A DNA stretch of 64,000 nucleotides from Bdellovibrio bacteriovorus W. Its GTDB lineage: Bacteria; Bdellovibrionota; Bdellovibrionia; Bdellovibrionales; Bdellovibrionaceae. Below, in pieces: positions 54,377 to 62,198 of the stretch (position 1 is the stretch's first letter; each line of letters opens with the position of its first letter). The stretch lies in assembly GCA_000525675.1 (NCBI GenBank), contig CP002190.1:1178001-1242000 (forward strand), in the 5' to 3' direction. Below the pieces are notes generated by a model. The model was given only the letters and a program-made list of their open reading frames with translations, was not told the origin of the DNA and searched no databases. A program made the translations under genes and the position numbers.

Positions 54377-55117
54377 TTACTTTTTAAAGAAATTTTGCGC
54401 TACGTCTGAATTTTCAAAATGCAGATAGTGGCCACCTTTTGTAAATTCAGTGTAATTTACATTAGGATATATATTTCTCCAGCTCTCCACAGACTTACGG
54501 TTTCGGACGAGTGCATCATCAATAGAGTATAAAATGGTAGCTTTTCCGGGCCATGAAATATTTGGTTCAGGAGTGTTTAAATACTCCATGTAAACCTTCA
54601 TGAAGCTGCTGATACTCAATGCTGGTTTAGAAGCGGACAACGCCTCGTGTCGAGAGCGAGTTTCTGTGCATCGCCAATAGTGAGAAGTGAGGCGTAGATC
54701 GGCGGACAATTTAAAGATAAGAACCATTTTCTCATCAATGGTCTTTTCTTTCCAGTAATCAAAACCTAAGGCAGACTCCGGAAACATTTCCTCTTCAAGC
54801 GAGGTGAACGAGGAAAAGCTATGAAAAGGGGAGTTTAAAAAACGTACTTCCTCGATGAGATCTTGGACACCGGGCAATGCCGCTGCTGCGATCTGAGAAC
54901 CAAAGCTATGGCCTAAAAGTGTTAGTTTAGATTTAGAGATTGCGTACTGGGCGCGGATAGTTTCTTGAGCCCAATATTTAAGATCGGTAAAACCCATATT
55001 CAAGGGTTGATCGATAAAAAGTACGTGAGGAAATAAATTTTCAAACTGGGCGGCCTCTACTTGAGAGTGAAGCCCGGGGCCCATATGAAAGAAAATAGAA
55101 GTTTTCTGCTCTTGCAT
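54377..55117 (-). CDS. Alpha/beta hydrolase of the proline-iminopeptidase-like type
   Basis: 246 residues. FFHMGPGLHSQ near the start matches the HGGPG oxyanion motif. LLGHSFGSQIAAAALPG holds nucleophile Ser71. Candidate Asp and His lie in YSIDDALVRN and KGGHYLHFEN. No signal peptide. The ATG is 1 base after the TAA of the ThiF-like gene, so the two are tightly coupled. It may cleave or load the product of the adenylating enzyme; that is inference. Confidence 0.85.
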   Translation of the reverse strand: MQEQKTSIFFHMGPGLHSQVEAAQFENLFPHVLFIDQPLNMGFTDLKYWAQETIRAQYAISKSKLTLLGHSFGSQIAAAALPGVQDLIEEVRFLNSPFHSFSSFTSLEEEMFPESALGFDYWKEKTIDEKMVLIFKLSADLRLTSHYWRCTETRSRHEALSASKPALSISSFMKVYMEYLNTPEPNISWPGKATILYSIDDALVRNRKSVESWRNIYPNVNYTEFTKGGHYLHFENSDVAQNFFKK

Positions 55118-55118
55118 C

Positions 55119-55964
55119 TTATGTCTTTACGGTTGCCGTTTTAAGTTCCAATGTTAAGGGATCTAAAACCAAAAACTCCGGCAATTCGGGAGTTCTTGGA
55201 GCAGAGTCGCCGCCTCTAATATAGCCTAAATCGTTGAGGACACGAATTGCTAGTAAAGATTGCCCTAAATAGCAACTTGCTCCAAAAATAGGAATACCAC
55301 CCCGTATTCTAATTTCATCAATGAAGTCGTTCAGATTCGAGTTTTTCATGTATTCAGGAAGGGGATGGCCGAGGATAGCCAAAAGATTCTCAAGGCTTGA
55401 GTCTTTTAGCAGGGATCCCAGAAAGTCCTCTGGGGTAAAAGAGCTGGTTGGAGAATATTTATAGAGGTGAATTCCAACTCCGACTACAAGGGTCGTGTAT
55501 ACGGGAATGCCTTTTTTTCTGGCAGCATTTAATAGGTGAATCTGTTCCTGAATATGTAGAACGTCGATCTCATTGATGACGACATCCATATTTTCAACAA
55601 AGGCCTCAGCGTTCTTTGCGTTTATACCCTCAGGGAACTTGTTTAAGGTAATGCTCGGATCGATATTGATAATCTCTTTAACGGACGTGTCTAGCTTCTT
55701 TTCACCGACGCTAGCAATGGAGGCGATAACTTGCCTATTGATGTTGCTGACTTCGATGACGTCGTTGTCGGCCAGATTAAAATGTCCCACACCAAGGCGG
55801 GCAAAGATCTCAGCGATATTGCTGCCCATTCCTCCAAGGCCAGCAACTCCTATTTTTAGGTTCTTTAGTCTAGTTTGCCCCTCTACGCCTTGGGTCCAGA
55901 AGTGATTGCGTTTGGTTCTTTCGAAATAGAAGTCGTCAATAGCCTTGGAAATCGTTAATGGCAT
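55119..55964 (-). CDS. ThiF/MoeB/E1-like adenylating enzyme
   Basis: 281 residues. ATP site: IGVAGLGGMGSNIAEIFARL (residues about 38-57), then NLADNDVIEVSNINRQ with the conserved Asp and NRQ (about 63-78). The family usually adenylates a C-terminal carboxylate of a protein or peptide, and members such as MccB modify short peptides. A CxxC zinc pair is not found, and there is no rhodanese domain. The only clear downstream Cys is in GASCYLGQS. GGGAGG lies 7 bases ahead of the ATG. A partner ubiquitin-like protein is not encoded nearby. Confidence 0.9.
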   Translation of the reverse strand: MPLTISKAIDDFYFERTKRNHFWTQGVEGQTRLKNLKIGVAGLGGMGSNIAEIFARLGVGHFNLADNDVIEVSNINRQVIASIASVGEKKLDTSVKEIINIDPSITLNKFPEGINAKNAEAFVENMDVVINEIDVLHIQEQIHLLNAARKKGIPVYTTLVVGVGIHLYKYSPTSSFTPEDFLGSLLKDSSLENLLAILGHPLPEYMKNSNLNDFIDEIRIRGGIPIFGASCYLGQSLLAIRVLNDLGYIRGGDSAPRTPELPEFLVLDPLTLELKTATVKT

Positions 55965-56085
55965 TTTGTAGCCTCCCGTCGACAGATTAACATAAATATA
56001 TTTATAAACAAAATAAAGTAAAATTTAGACTTTTGAACATCAAAAAACATGACGATAGAGCGGAAATAGATTCGAGGAGTAGTCA

Positions 56086-56841
56086 GTGAGTCAATTCCGC
56101 CTAGTCATTTTGGACAATGTTAAAGCTCAGTTGGATTCTTGTGAAGCTCAAAAAGTTTTTATGGACATGCTGTTTGCAAAACAAAAGAACTTTCTGAGAA
56201 CAGACGAAAATTATGTAGTTATGGACAAGCATGACATGATAGGGACTCACTATCTAATCTATGACACTAGTGATTTCCAAAATCCAACTCCAATCCTAGC
56301 CATTCGTACGACATTTACCAGCAGAGCCTCTGCTCATAAGTTAGAGACTCCATTGGTGTCATTACTACCTCATATGGACGATAGGGCTCGGGGGTTGTTT
56401 ACAGACTTTAAGAGACGGCATCAAGAGATTGTGGACTGCAATGCTTGGTTTGTTGACCCTCAGTTTTCAAAGAAGCACTCTGGCTTAAGACTTTCAGATA
56501 TTGCGTACCTAATGGTGGTCATGAATATCCTTCAAGAAGGTGCTGGCAACTTTATAGGATGCGCTAACGAGAAGTACTCAGCATCCAGATGGTTAGCTGG
56601 GATGGGAGATACACCGCAAGATTCGTTCTTTGAGCACCCTGCGGTTCAGTGCATTCATAAGCTTGTTCTTATGGAGAATTTCAACCTTTATCACTTTGCT
56701 AATATCTTTGCTCAGTACGAAGAATTAATGAAGGACTTGGTGGAGATTCGACCATCGAAAGAAGGGCGAGTCTCCCTTTACGAGTTTACGAAAAGCACTC
56801 TCGCACCGTACTTGTCTAAACAAGAGCCAAGGGCGGCCTAG
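56086..56841 (+). CDS. GNAT-fold acyltransferase candidate, autoinducer-synthase/FeeM-like
   Basis: 251 residues from the GTG at 56086 (GAGGAG 7 bases ahead). The N-terminal half looks like the autoinducer-synthase/N-acyl amino acid synthase fold: VVMDKHDMIGTHYLIYDTSD followed by PILAIRTTFTSRA, where an Arg and acidic residues line up with those positions. Then DCNAWFVDPQFSKKHSG and a helical C-terminus. I give the family only as likely; a generic GNAT is the alternative. It diverges from the ThiF-like gene across a 121-base AT-rich region and overlaps the next minus gene by 26 bases tail to tail. Confidence 0.5.
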   Translation: MSQFRLVILDNVKAQLDSCEAQKVFMDMLFAKQKNFLRTDENYVVMDKHDMIGTHYLIYDTSDFQNPTPILAIRTTFTSRASAHKLETPLVSLLPHMDDRARGLFTDFKRRHQEIVDCNAWFVDPQFSKKHSGLRLSDIAYLMVVMNILQEGAGNFIGCANEKYSASRWLAGMGDTPQDSFFEHPAVQCIHKLVLMENFNLYHFANIFAQYEELMKDLVEIRPSKEGRVSLYEFTKSTLAPYLSKQEPRAA

Positions 56842-57715
56842 ATATTTTTTCAGAGCGCAAATTCAGTTCATAGCGCGTTCTGACGATGTCATTTTTAGAT
56901 AGCGACTCTGACTTCGGAAATATCGGAGTCAATCCCGCCAAGTAGGGAATCCACGCTGTGCAAATCATGCGATAGCGTAAGAGCAGATCAATCTTATGGG
57001 GTTCACCGATCAGATCTTTATGTTCTGATAACGGAAGAGTCATGGTTAAGATGCATTTCTTCCCAACGAATTTACTTTCACACTCGAAATTATTATCAAA
57101 GTAGTCAAAGTTCTTCGAAAGAGTTTGATATGCATCATGATGATCTAAAGAAAGCCCAATCTCTTGTCCTAGAGGGCGATTTTTTAAGCTTAGAAAGATC
57201 ACTGCTGCCAGAGTATCGAGTTCGTCTTTACCTAGTCCTTTTTCAACAAGCTTAGCTAAAAGGTCCGCAAAGAAAGTGAGATTGATCTTAAGATCTGCTT
57301 GAACATACATTTCAGAAGTGACATTCAGCTCTGAATACACCTGATTTGTAAATAGATCACCGCGAGTCAGTTTCAAATATTTATAAATATGTTCAGATGT
57401 GCGCACGAAACTATTCTGGTTTTTTAAATAGCGTTCTGGCAAAGCTTCAAGCTTTCCGTGAGCTCGTTCTTTTGCAAGTTTTAGATCATAGTTACCGCGA
57501 AACAAATCATTATCATTGATGCCGAGACTGCTTGAGAGCTTTAGGAAATGTTTTTCGGTCGGGATAAAATCCAGGTTTCCATTCCACCATTGAAGTGTCT
57601 CAAGCGCTGAAATATTAAATAACTCCGGCAGACGTTTTAAGGGTAAGCCTATTTCTTCGATGAGTTGGCGAAGGCGCGAGTCAAAAAGATCGGGAGAGCT
57701 AAGCTCAGAGCTCAT
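56816..57715 (-). CDS. HTH protein with C-terminal sensor-like domain
   Basis: 299 residues. The first 70 residues are a weak XRE-like helical region (RLRQLIEEIGLPLKRLPELF). The rest has mixed strands and helices with YFDNNFECESKFVGKKCILT and LLLRYRMICTAWIPYLAGLT, like a ligand-binding regulatory domain. I do not recognise it. It overlaps the downstream edge of the acyltransferase gene and is translated from ATGA overlap with the short HTH gene ahead of it. Probably a regulator of the cluster. Confidence 0.7.
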   Translation of the reverse strand: MSSELSSPDLFDSRLRQLIEEIGLPLKRLPELFNISALETLQWWNGNLDFIPTEKHFLKLSSSLGINDNDLFRGNYDLKLAKERAHGKLEALPERYLKNQNSFVRTSEHIYKYLKLTRGDLFTNQVYSELNVTSEMYVQADLKINLTFFADLLAKLVEKGLGKDELDTLAAVIFLSLKNRPLGQEIGLSLDHHDAYQTLSKNFDYFDNNFECESKFVGKKCILTMTLPLSEHKDLIGEPHKIDLLLRYRMICTAWIPYLAGLTPIFPKSESLSKNDIVRTRYELNLRSEKISRPPLALV

Positions 57716-57996
57716 TCCGTGTCCTCTTCAAAAAACTGTAAAGCCAAGGCGTTTGCCTGAGCGATATTTCCAAACTGAAGCAGGTCGTTGATGTCTTCTT
57801 CTTGCAGCTGAAGGATGGGGGCGAGTTTTTCAAGAGTCTCAAGCGAGAAATCAAGTTCCCCATTTTCCATGTGTAAGTACTGATCCTGATCCAAAGCTAG
57901 AGCTTCGGCGATATCCGGGGAAGATAAGCCTAGGAATTCCCTCTTCTGGCGTATATGCGCCGATAAATAAAATTTAGAGAAGGGATTTTGTTCCAT
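57712..57996 (-). CDS. Short XRE-family HTH protein
   Basis: 94 residues from the ATG at 57996 (AAGGAA upstream, distant). Core SAHIRQKREFLGLSSPDIAE then DQDQYLHMENGELDFS is XRE-like. The C-terminal part is acidic and helical. Its stop overlaps the ATG of the longer HTH protein, so the pair may act together. Confidence 0.8.
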   Translation of the reverse strand: MEQNPFSKFYLSAHIRQKREFLGLSSPDIAEALALDQDQYLHMENGELDFSLETLEKLAPILQLQEEDINDLLQFGNIAQANALALQFFEEDTE

Positions 57997-58128
57997 GAGC
58001 GTAGAGGTTCCTTTTACCGTCAATCCTTGAAGGAAAGGCTAATCAGGGATGGGTTGGTTGTAAAGGATAGAGCGGCTAAGTAACTCAAATTTAGGATGCG
58101 TCGCGTAGTTTGTCGAAGTAATCCCTTA

Positions 58129-59538
58129 TTATGATGCCACCAAAAGAATACACATGAGCGTGAAGAGGCACACCCAGCTTGTTCGGTCTTTTATTGCGTA
58201 TACAACAGGGTCATCCGCAATCATATCCCTGCTTGTCTTCAACCACGTCAATGAAATCCAGTACAGTAGGACAGGGGTCGATAGCCATAAAATTGTAGGA
58301 TTACTGTAAAGGGCTCTCACATCGTTACTTTGCAAGTAAAGTAAAATGACAAGGGTCGACAGCAGGCCAGCGCCAATACCTAGCGCAAAAACAACGGCGT
58401 AGTCACTTTGGCGATACCCTCTACCATCAATAGTGATTTTGTTTTTACTGCGCGAAATTTCTGTACATCGCTTAACACAAGCTAAGCTAAAAAAGAAAAG
58501 TGTAGAGAAGCTGAGCAACCACTCGGAAACTAGAATACCTGTGGCAGTAGAGCCCGCAAAAATTCTTAAGGTATACATCGACGATAAAATGATAATGTCG
58601 AGAATCTCCATCTTTTTGAGATAGAAAGAATAGAGTAAATTAAGAATAAGATAAGTGAGAATTACGAGTGCATAACTCAATGGGAGAAAAAGAGTTGTTC
58701 CAAAGGCCACGGCTAAAAGAGCTGGTAGTAATAAAATTCCCCACAAAATGCTCAAAGATCCAGATGCAAATGGGCGGTTCTTTTTGGTTCGATGGTTACG
58801 ATCGGCGCTGAGATCTAAAAGATCATTTAGAACGTAGACAAAAGAAGCCGAAGCACTAAACCCAACAAAAGCAATAAGACCTGTTTGGATAATAGTAGCG
58901 TCAAAAATCCTATGACCAGCTATTGCAGGCAAGAAGATTAACGCATTCTTGACCCATTGATGAGGGCGAAGCTGCTTGATAAGAGCCCTTGTGGTTTTCT
59001 TGCGATCAAAAATTGTATCAGCAGGTTTATTGAATTTTCTAATTTGAGATTGAACCAGTGAAGATGGGTTTACCGCAATAATATCAGAAGAATGTTTCCA
59101 GATATCCAAATCGGCTTTGGAGTCTCCGGCATATACGAAGTCTTGCCCCTGAAGGTGGCTTTGGATCGCCTTCAATTTATTAGTTCCTTTTAGATTCAAG
59201 CCCTCTGAAGTACCTAAAGCTAAATCGAAGAGGCCTAAATGACCGGCAATCCGATCTACCCATTCTTGAGGGCTTGCACTTGCTAGGATGACTTTACCGG
59301 AATTAGCTTTCTTCCATGCCTTGATTTTTTCAATCAACTCTTCGCGGTAGGGAAGTTCTTTTGGATCTAATGATGTCACAGAGGCTAATCGAAGCTTTAA
59401 ATATGACTTCCCTTGGAGTGCCCAAAAAAAGCTTGAGAAAATAAGTAAAGGATTTTTTTTAATGGCTTTAAGCCATTGCTCTAAGAGTAAATCAGTTTTG
59501 ATTAAACAGTCATCAAGATCACAAACAAAATTTTTCAT
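58129..59538 (-). CDS. HAD hydrolase-UbiA prenyltransferase fusion
   Basis: About 469 residues from ATG 59538, which follows the preceding gene's TAG by 1 base. Residues 1-195 are a HAD phosphatase: DLDDCLIKTD (motif I), ASASPQEW (II), YAGDSKADLDIW (III). Residues about 196-469 are a UbiA-type membrane enzyme with RPHQWVKNALIFLPA and the Asp motif NDLLDLSADRNHRTKKNRPF. Such fusions resemble decaprenyl-phosphate 5-phosphoribose synthesis enzymes, with the HAD part removing phosphate. It probably makes a lipid-linked sugar for envelope polymers. Confidence 0.88.
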   Translation of the reverse strand: MKNFVCDLDDCLIKTDLLLEQWLKAIKKNPLLIFSSFFWALQGKSYLKLRLASVTSLDPKELPYREELIEKIKAWKKANSGKVILASASPQEWVDRIAGHLGLFDLALGTSEGLNLKGTNKLKAIQSHLQGQDFVYAGDSKADLDIWKHSSDIIAVNPSSLVQSQIRKFNKPADTIFDRKKTTRALIKQLRPHQWVKNALIFLPAIAGHRIFDATIIQTGLIAFVGFSASASFVYVLNDLLDLSADRNHRTKKNRPFASGSLSILWGILLLPALLAVAFGTTLFLPLSYALVILTYLILNLLYSFYLKKMEILDIIILSSMYTLRIFAGSTATGILVSEWLLSFSTLFFFSLACVKRCTEISRSKNKITIDGRGYRQSDYAVVFALGIGAGLLSTLVILLYLQSNDVRALYSNPTILWLSTPVLLYWISLTWLKTSRDMIADDPVVYAIKDRTSWVCLFTLMCILLVAS

Positions 59539-59539
59539 T

Positions 59540-60973
59540 CTAATTCTCACTCACGAGTTTAGACTTTCGCTCGAAAAGTCTGTAGATGCCAACGGACTTC
59601 GTCAGTTGAAATTCAGAAAGGGCATTTTCAGTCATTTTATATCTTTTCCAGTTGGACGGGTCGAAGATTACCGCGTCAATAGAGTAGGTATCTAGAGCTT
59701 TTCCAAGAGCTTCATGGGTGAATGCAAAATGCTTGTGGGCCTCTTTAAATTGATAAGAGATAAAACCCTGAAGGCGGTATTTAGGAACTCCCCAAAAGAC
59801 GGCGTCCTCAGGAGCTAAAAAATCAGTGCCAGGAGGGAGATGTCCAGCGAGTTCTTCATAGTCACGTCCTGTCGTATCTTTTGTGAAGGTGTAGTGGACG
59901 TTGCTCATCCACTGGGTCACAAAGAAAACGCATAGCAATCCTACTGCTACTTTCGGACGTTTTTTTAGAAGATCTACTAATCCAACCACTGTCAGGAATG
60001 TGATGAGAGGTATAACAATATTTAGATATTTCGAAGTTTTTCCATGTGCAATCAGAGCTAGAAAAAAACACGCCCCAAAGGTGAATATGGCTGAGTTGCG
60101 ATAATCTTTCCAAATAGTTTTTCGAGCAAAAAAGATGGAGCTTGCAAATAGCAAAGTGAATCCAATTTCTTTAGGTGAATGTAGGTAGCGGCGCTGCTCA
60201 TCAATAAGGTTAAAAAGATAATGGAGTATGGATCCATGCTCACTTCCAATATCTTGAGCATGCTTAAATTGATTAATCATCAATGTAAAATCAGCCATGC
60301 TATGGACGCCTAGGAGATAGAACAGAAATCCCGTTGCGGCAATTGTACCAAAGATGAGAAATGGCAGAAAGCGACGATGGTAAAGAAGGAGGATGCAGCC
60401 TCCACCAGGAATAATCACCCCGTTAAGATGGTTTCCAATAGCCATGCTTGCAGCAAAGCCGGCAATAAGGAGGTCCGACCATCTGAGATCTTTTAAGTAT
60501 CGGTTTAAGAACAGTAGGCAAAGACTTCCGTTAAAGGCCACTGCGATTTCAGGTCTGTAGACGAAAGAGAATTCGTAGATATGGCCATTTGTTAGAAGTA
60601 AAAGGGCAAAGAGTAGAAAATAGTCTTTAGAAAGTTTTAGATATTTGAAGGCCAGAGCCCATGTGCCTAATAAGAGAATGGTATAGAAAAGACTAACGGA
60701 TTTTACGGCCGCCGCCGACCACCCGAAAACGGCAATAAAAAGAGCACCGACATAAAGATATAACTTATGAGTAAATATGAATTTTTCCTCTCCTTGCCAC
60801 CAGCCCCTAAATGCATCGCTGCGCATAACGCCATCTTTTAAAAGAAAATATGTCGGTTCGGCGAGGATGCCGTCATCAACGTGGATGAGGCGGTGATAGA
60901 AGGAATATAAAAGAACCAGAAGCGTGATGCCTAATGCCGAATATAAAATCTTAGAATTTAAAAAAGACTTCAT
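59540..60973 (-). CDS. GT-C family membrane glycosyltransferase (GT39-like)
   Basis: 477 residues, about ten membrane segments. The first periplasmic loop carries VDDGILAEPTYFLLKDG, the acidic motif of GT-C enzymes such as ArnT. These use a lipid-linked sugar donor. A C-terminal periplasmic part of about 110 residues ends ...RLFERKSKLVSEN. It is directly upstream of the HAD-UbiA gene, which could supply the donor. Acceptor unknown. Confidence 0.82.
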   Translation of the reverse strand: MKSFLNSKILYSALGITLLVLLYSFYHRLIHVDDGILAEPTYFLLKDGVMRSDAFRGWWQGEEKFIFTHKLYLYVGALFIAVFGWSAAAVKSVSLFYTILLLGTWALAFKYLKLSKDYFLLFALLLLTNGHIYEFSFVYRPEIAVAFNGSLCLLFLNRYLKDLRWSDLLIAGFAASMAIGNHLNGVIIPGGGCILLLYHRRFLPFLIFGTIAATGFLFYLLGVHSMADFTLMINQFKHAQDIGSEHGSILHYLFNLIDEQRRYLHSPKEIGFTLLFASSIFFARKTIWKDYRNSAIFTFGACFFLALIAHGKTSKYLNIVIPLITFLTVVGLVDLLKKRPKVAVGLLCVFFVTQWMSNVHYTFTKDTTGRDYEELAGHLPPGTDFLAPEDAVFWGVPKYRLQGFISYQFKEAHKHFAFTHEALGKALDTYSIDAVIFDPSNWKRYKMTENALSEFQLTKSVGIYRLFERKSKLVSEN

Positions 60974-61021
60974 GCCTATTGGTTCCTGTGCATTTTTTTT
61001 ATTTTGGCCACTCTATTTTGT

Positions 61022-62017
61022 TTACTTGAGTGAGGCAATGTCTTTTGAGGGAGAAATTGGAGATTTTACGAGTAAACGATCCGCCCCATTAATCACAAAT
61101 GCATTCAATTTCTGAATAAAATTTGTGCTAAGTATCCAACAAGCAAAGAGAGCTAATAATCCCGCGACTGGAAGGCGTAACCAATCTCCATGAAGCTTTA
61201 AGTTTAATTCGTGTCCTAAATTCATCACAAAAAATGCATGAAGAATATAAATGGTTAAACTGGCTTCTCCAAATCTTTGAAAGAACCTAAGGCGGGGAGC
61301 TAAATAAAACACAAAAATAAGACCCATTGAGCCAAGTGCTAAAGAGGCCGCGGTATAGCCTAGTCCTTCAAGCTTAGGAAGAGGTATCTGAGAATAGGTG
61401 TAGCTGCCATAAAGTATTTTTGTCGGAATTCGGTACGCAAAACAAAGGGCTACAAAGCTAAAAACTATGATGCCAATAGAGGACGTTGATAGCTTCGAGT
61501 TTAGCCCCCTGGCTAGCTTTTCTTTGAAGACCAAACCTATAAGAAAAAATGGGAAGAAATGTAAAATTCGTCCCAACGAGAAAAGATATCCATCAGCATT
61601 GAAAGTCGGGAAGAGAAAGGCCAAACCAAGCGAAGTCAGCAGAGGCCAACGAAGAGTCATGAAAGCCGGAGTCAGGATCTTCCATAGGAAAAGAGCCAAT
61701 AAAAACCACAAGTGCCAGTGAGGGGCTCCTCCATAAAAATGATGTGTGAAGCGCCCGAAGGAGGTAAATGAAGATATCTCGAAAATAACGTTATATGCCA
61801 CAAAAGGAATAAGAACGGTTTTGACGAGTTTAGAAGGAGCGTTCTCGGCTTTAAATAAGAATCCAGATATTGCTACGAAAGCAGGCATGTGGAATGAGTA
61901 AATAAAGTTATAGAGCCAATCTTTCGCTATGCTCGAGGAGAAGCCCTCAATTACATGGCCAAAGACGACTAGAAATACGAGAAAACCCTTAAGTTGTGTA
62001 ATAGCTGGATTGCGCAT
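61022..62017 (-). CDS. Acyltransferase family 3 (OafA/YrhL-like) membrane protein
   Basis: 331 residues, about ten membrane segments. It opens AITQLKGFLVFLVVFGHVIE, the family signature with the catalytic His, and has HMPAFVAISGFLF and HWHLWFLLALFLWK further on. It transfers acyl groups to sugars of surface polysaccharides. AGAAGG lies 5 bases before the ATG. It heads the three-gene minus-strand operon 62017-58129. Confidence 0.92.
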   Translation of the reverse strand: MRNPAITQLKGFLVFLVVFGHVIEGFSSSIAKDWLYNFIYSFHMPAFVAISGFLFKAENAPSKLVKTVLIPFVAYNVIFEISSFTSFGRFTHHFYGGAPHWHLWFLLALFLWKILTPAFMTLRWPLLTSLGLAFLFPTFNADGYLFSLGRILHFFPFFLIGLVFKEKLARGLNSKLSTSSIGIIVFSFVALCFAYRIPTKILYGSYTYSQIPLPKLEGLGYTAASLALGSMGLIFVFYLAPRLRFFQRFGEASLTIYILHAFFVMNLGHELNLKLHGDWLRLPVAGLLALFACWILSTNFIQKLNAFVINGADRLLVKSPISPSKDIASLK

Positions 62018-62198
62018 AGTGCCTTCTGAATATTGAGGAATCCGTAATACTCTAGTTTTTTTACCGAACTCAAGAAGAAATCGAGAGAGGCCCTTCTTTT
62101 AAAAATCTAAATAGGCAATTTGTTGCGCGGTGAGTAAGTATTTAGGTTAACGTTGAATATGGGTTTAGTATTGCGGACTGGAATATGAGGTTTGAAGC

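Noticed and set aside
56048-56068. Hexapeptide frame MTIERK next to the ThiF-like gene, as an MccA-like precursor
   Set aside because: No ribosome site before the ATG and the sequence does not resemble known MccA peptides; the position could be chance.
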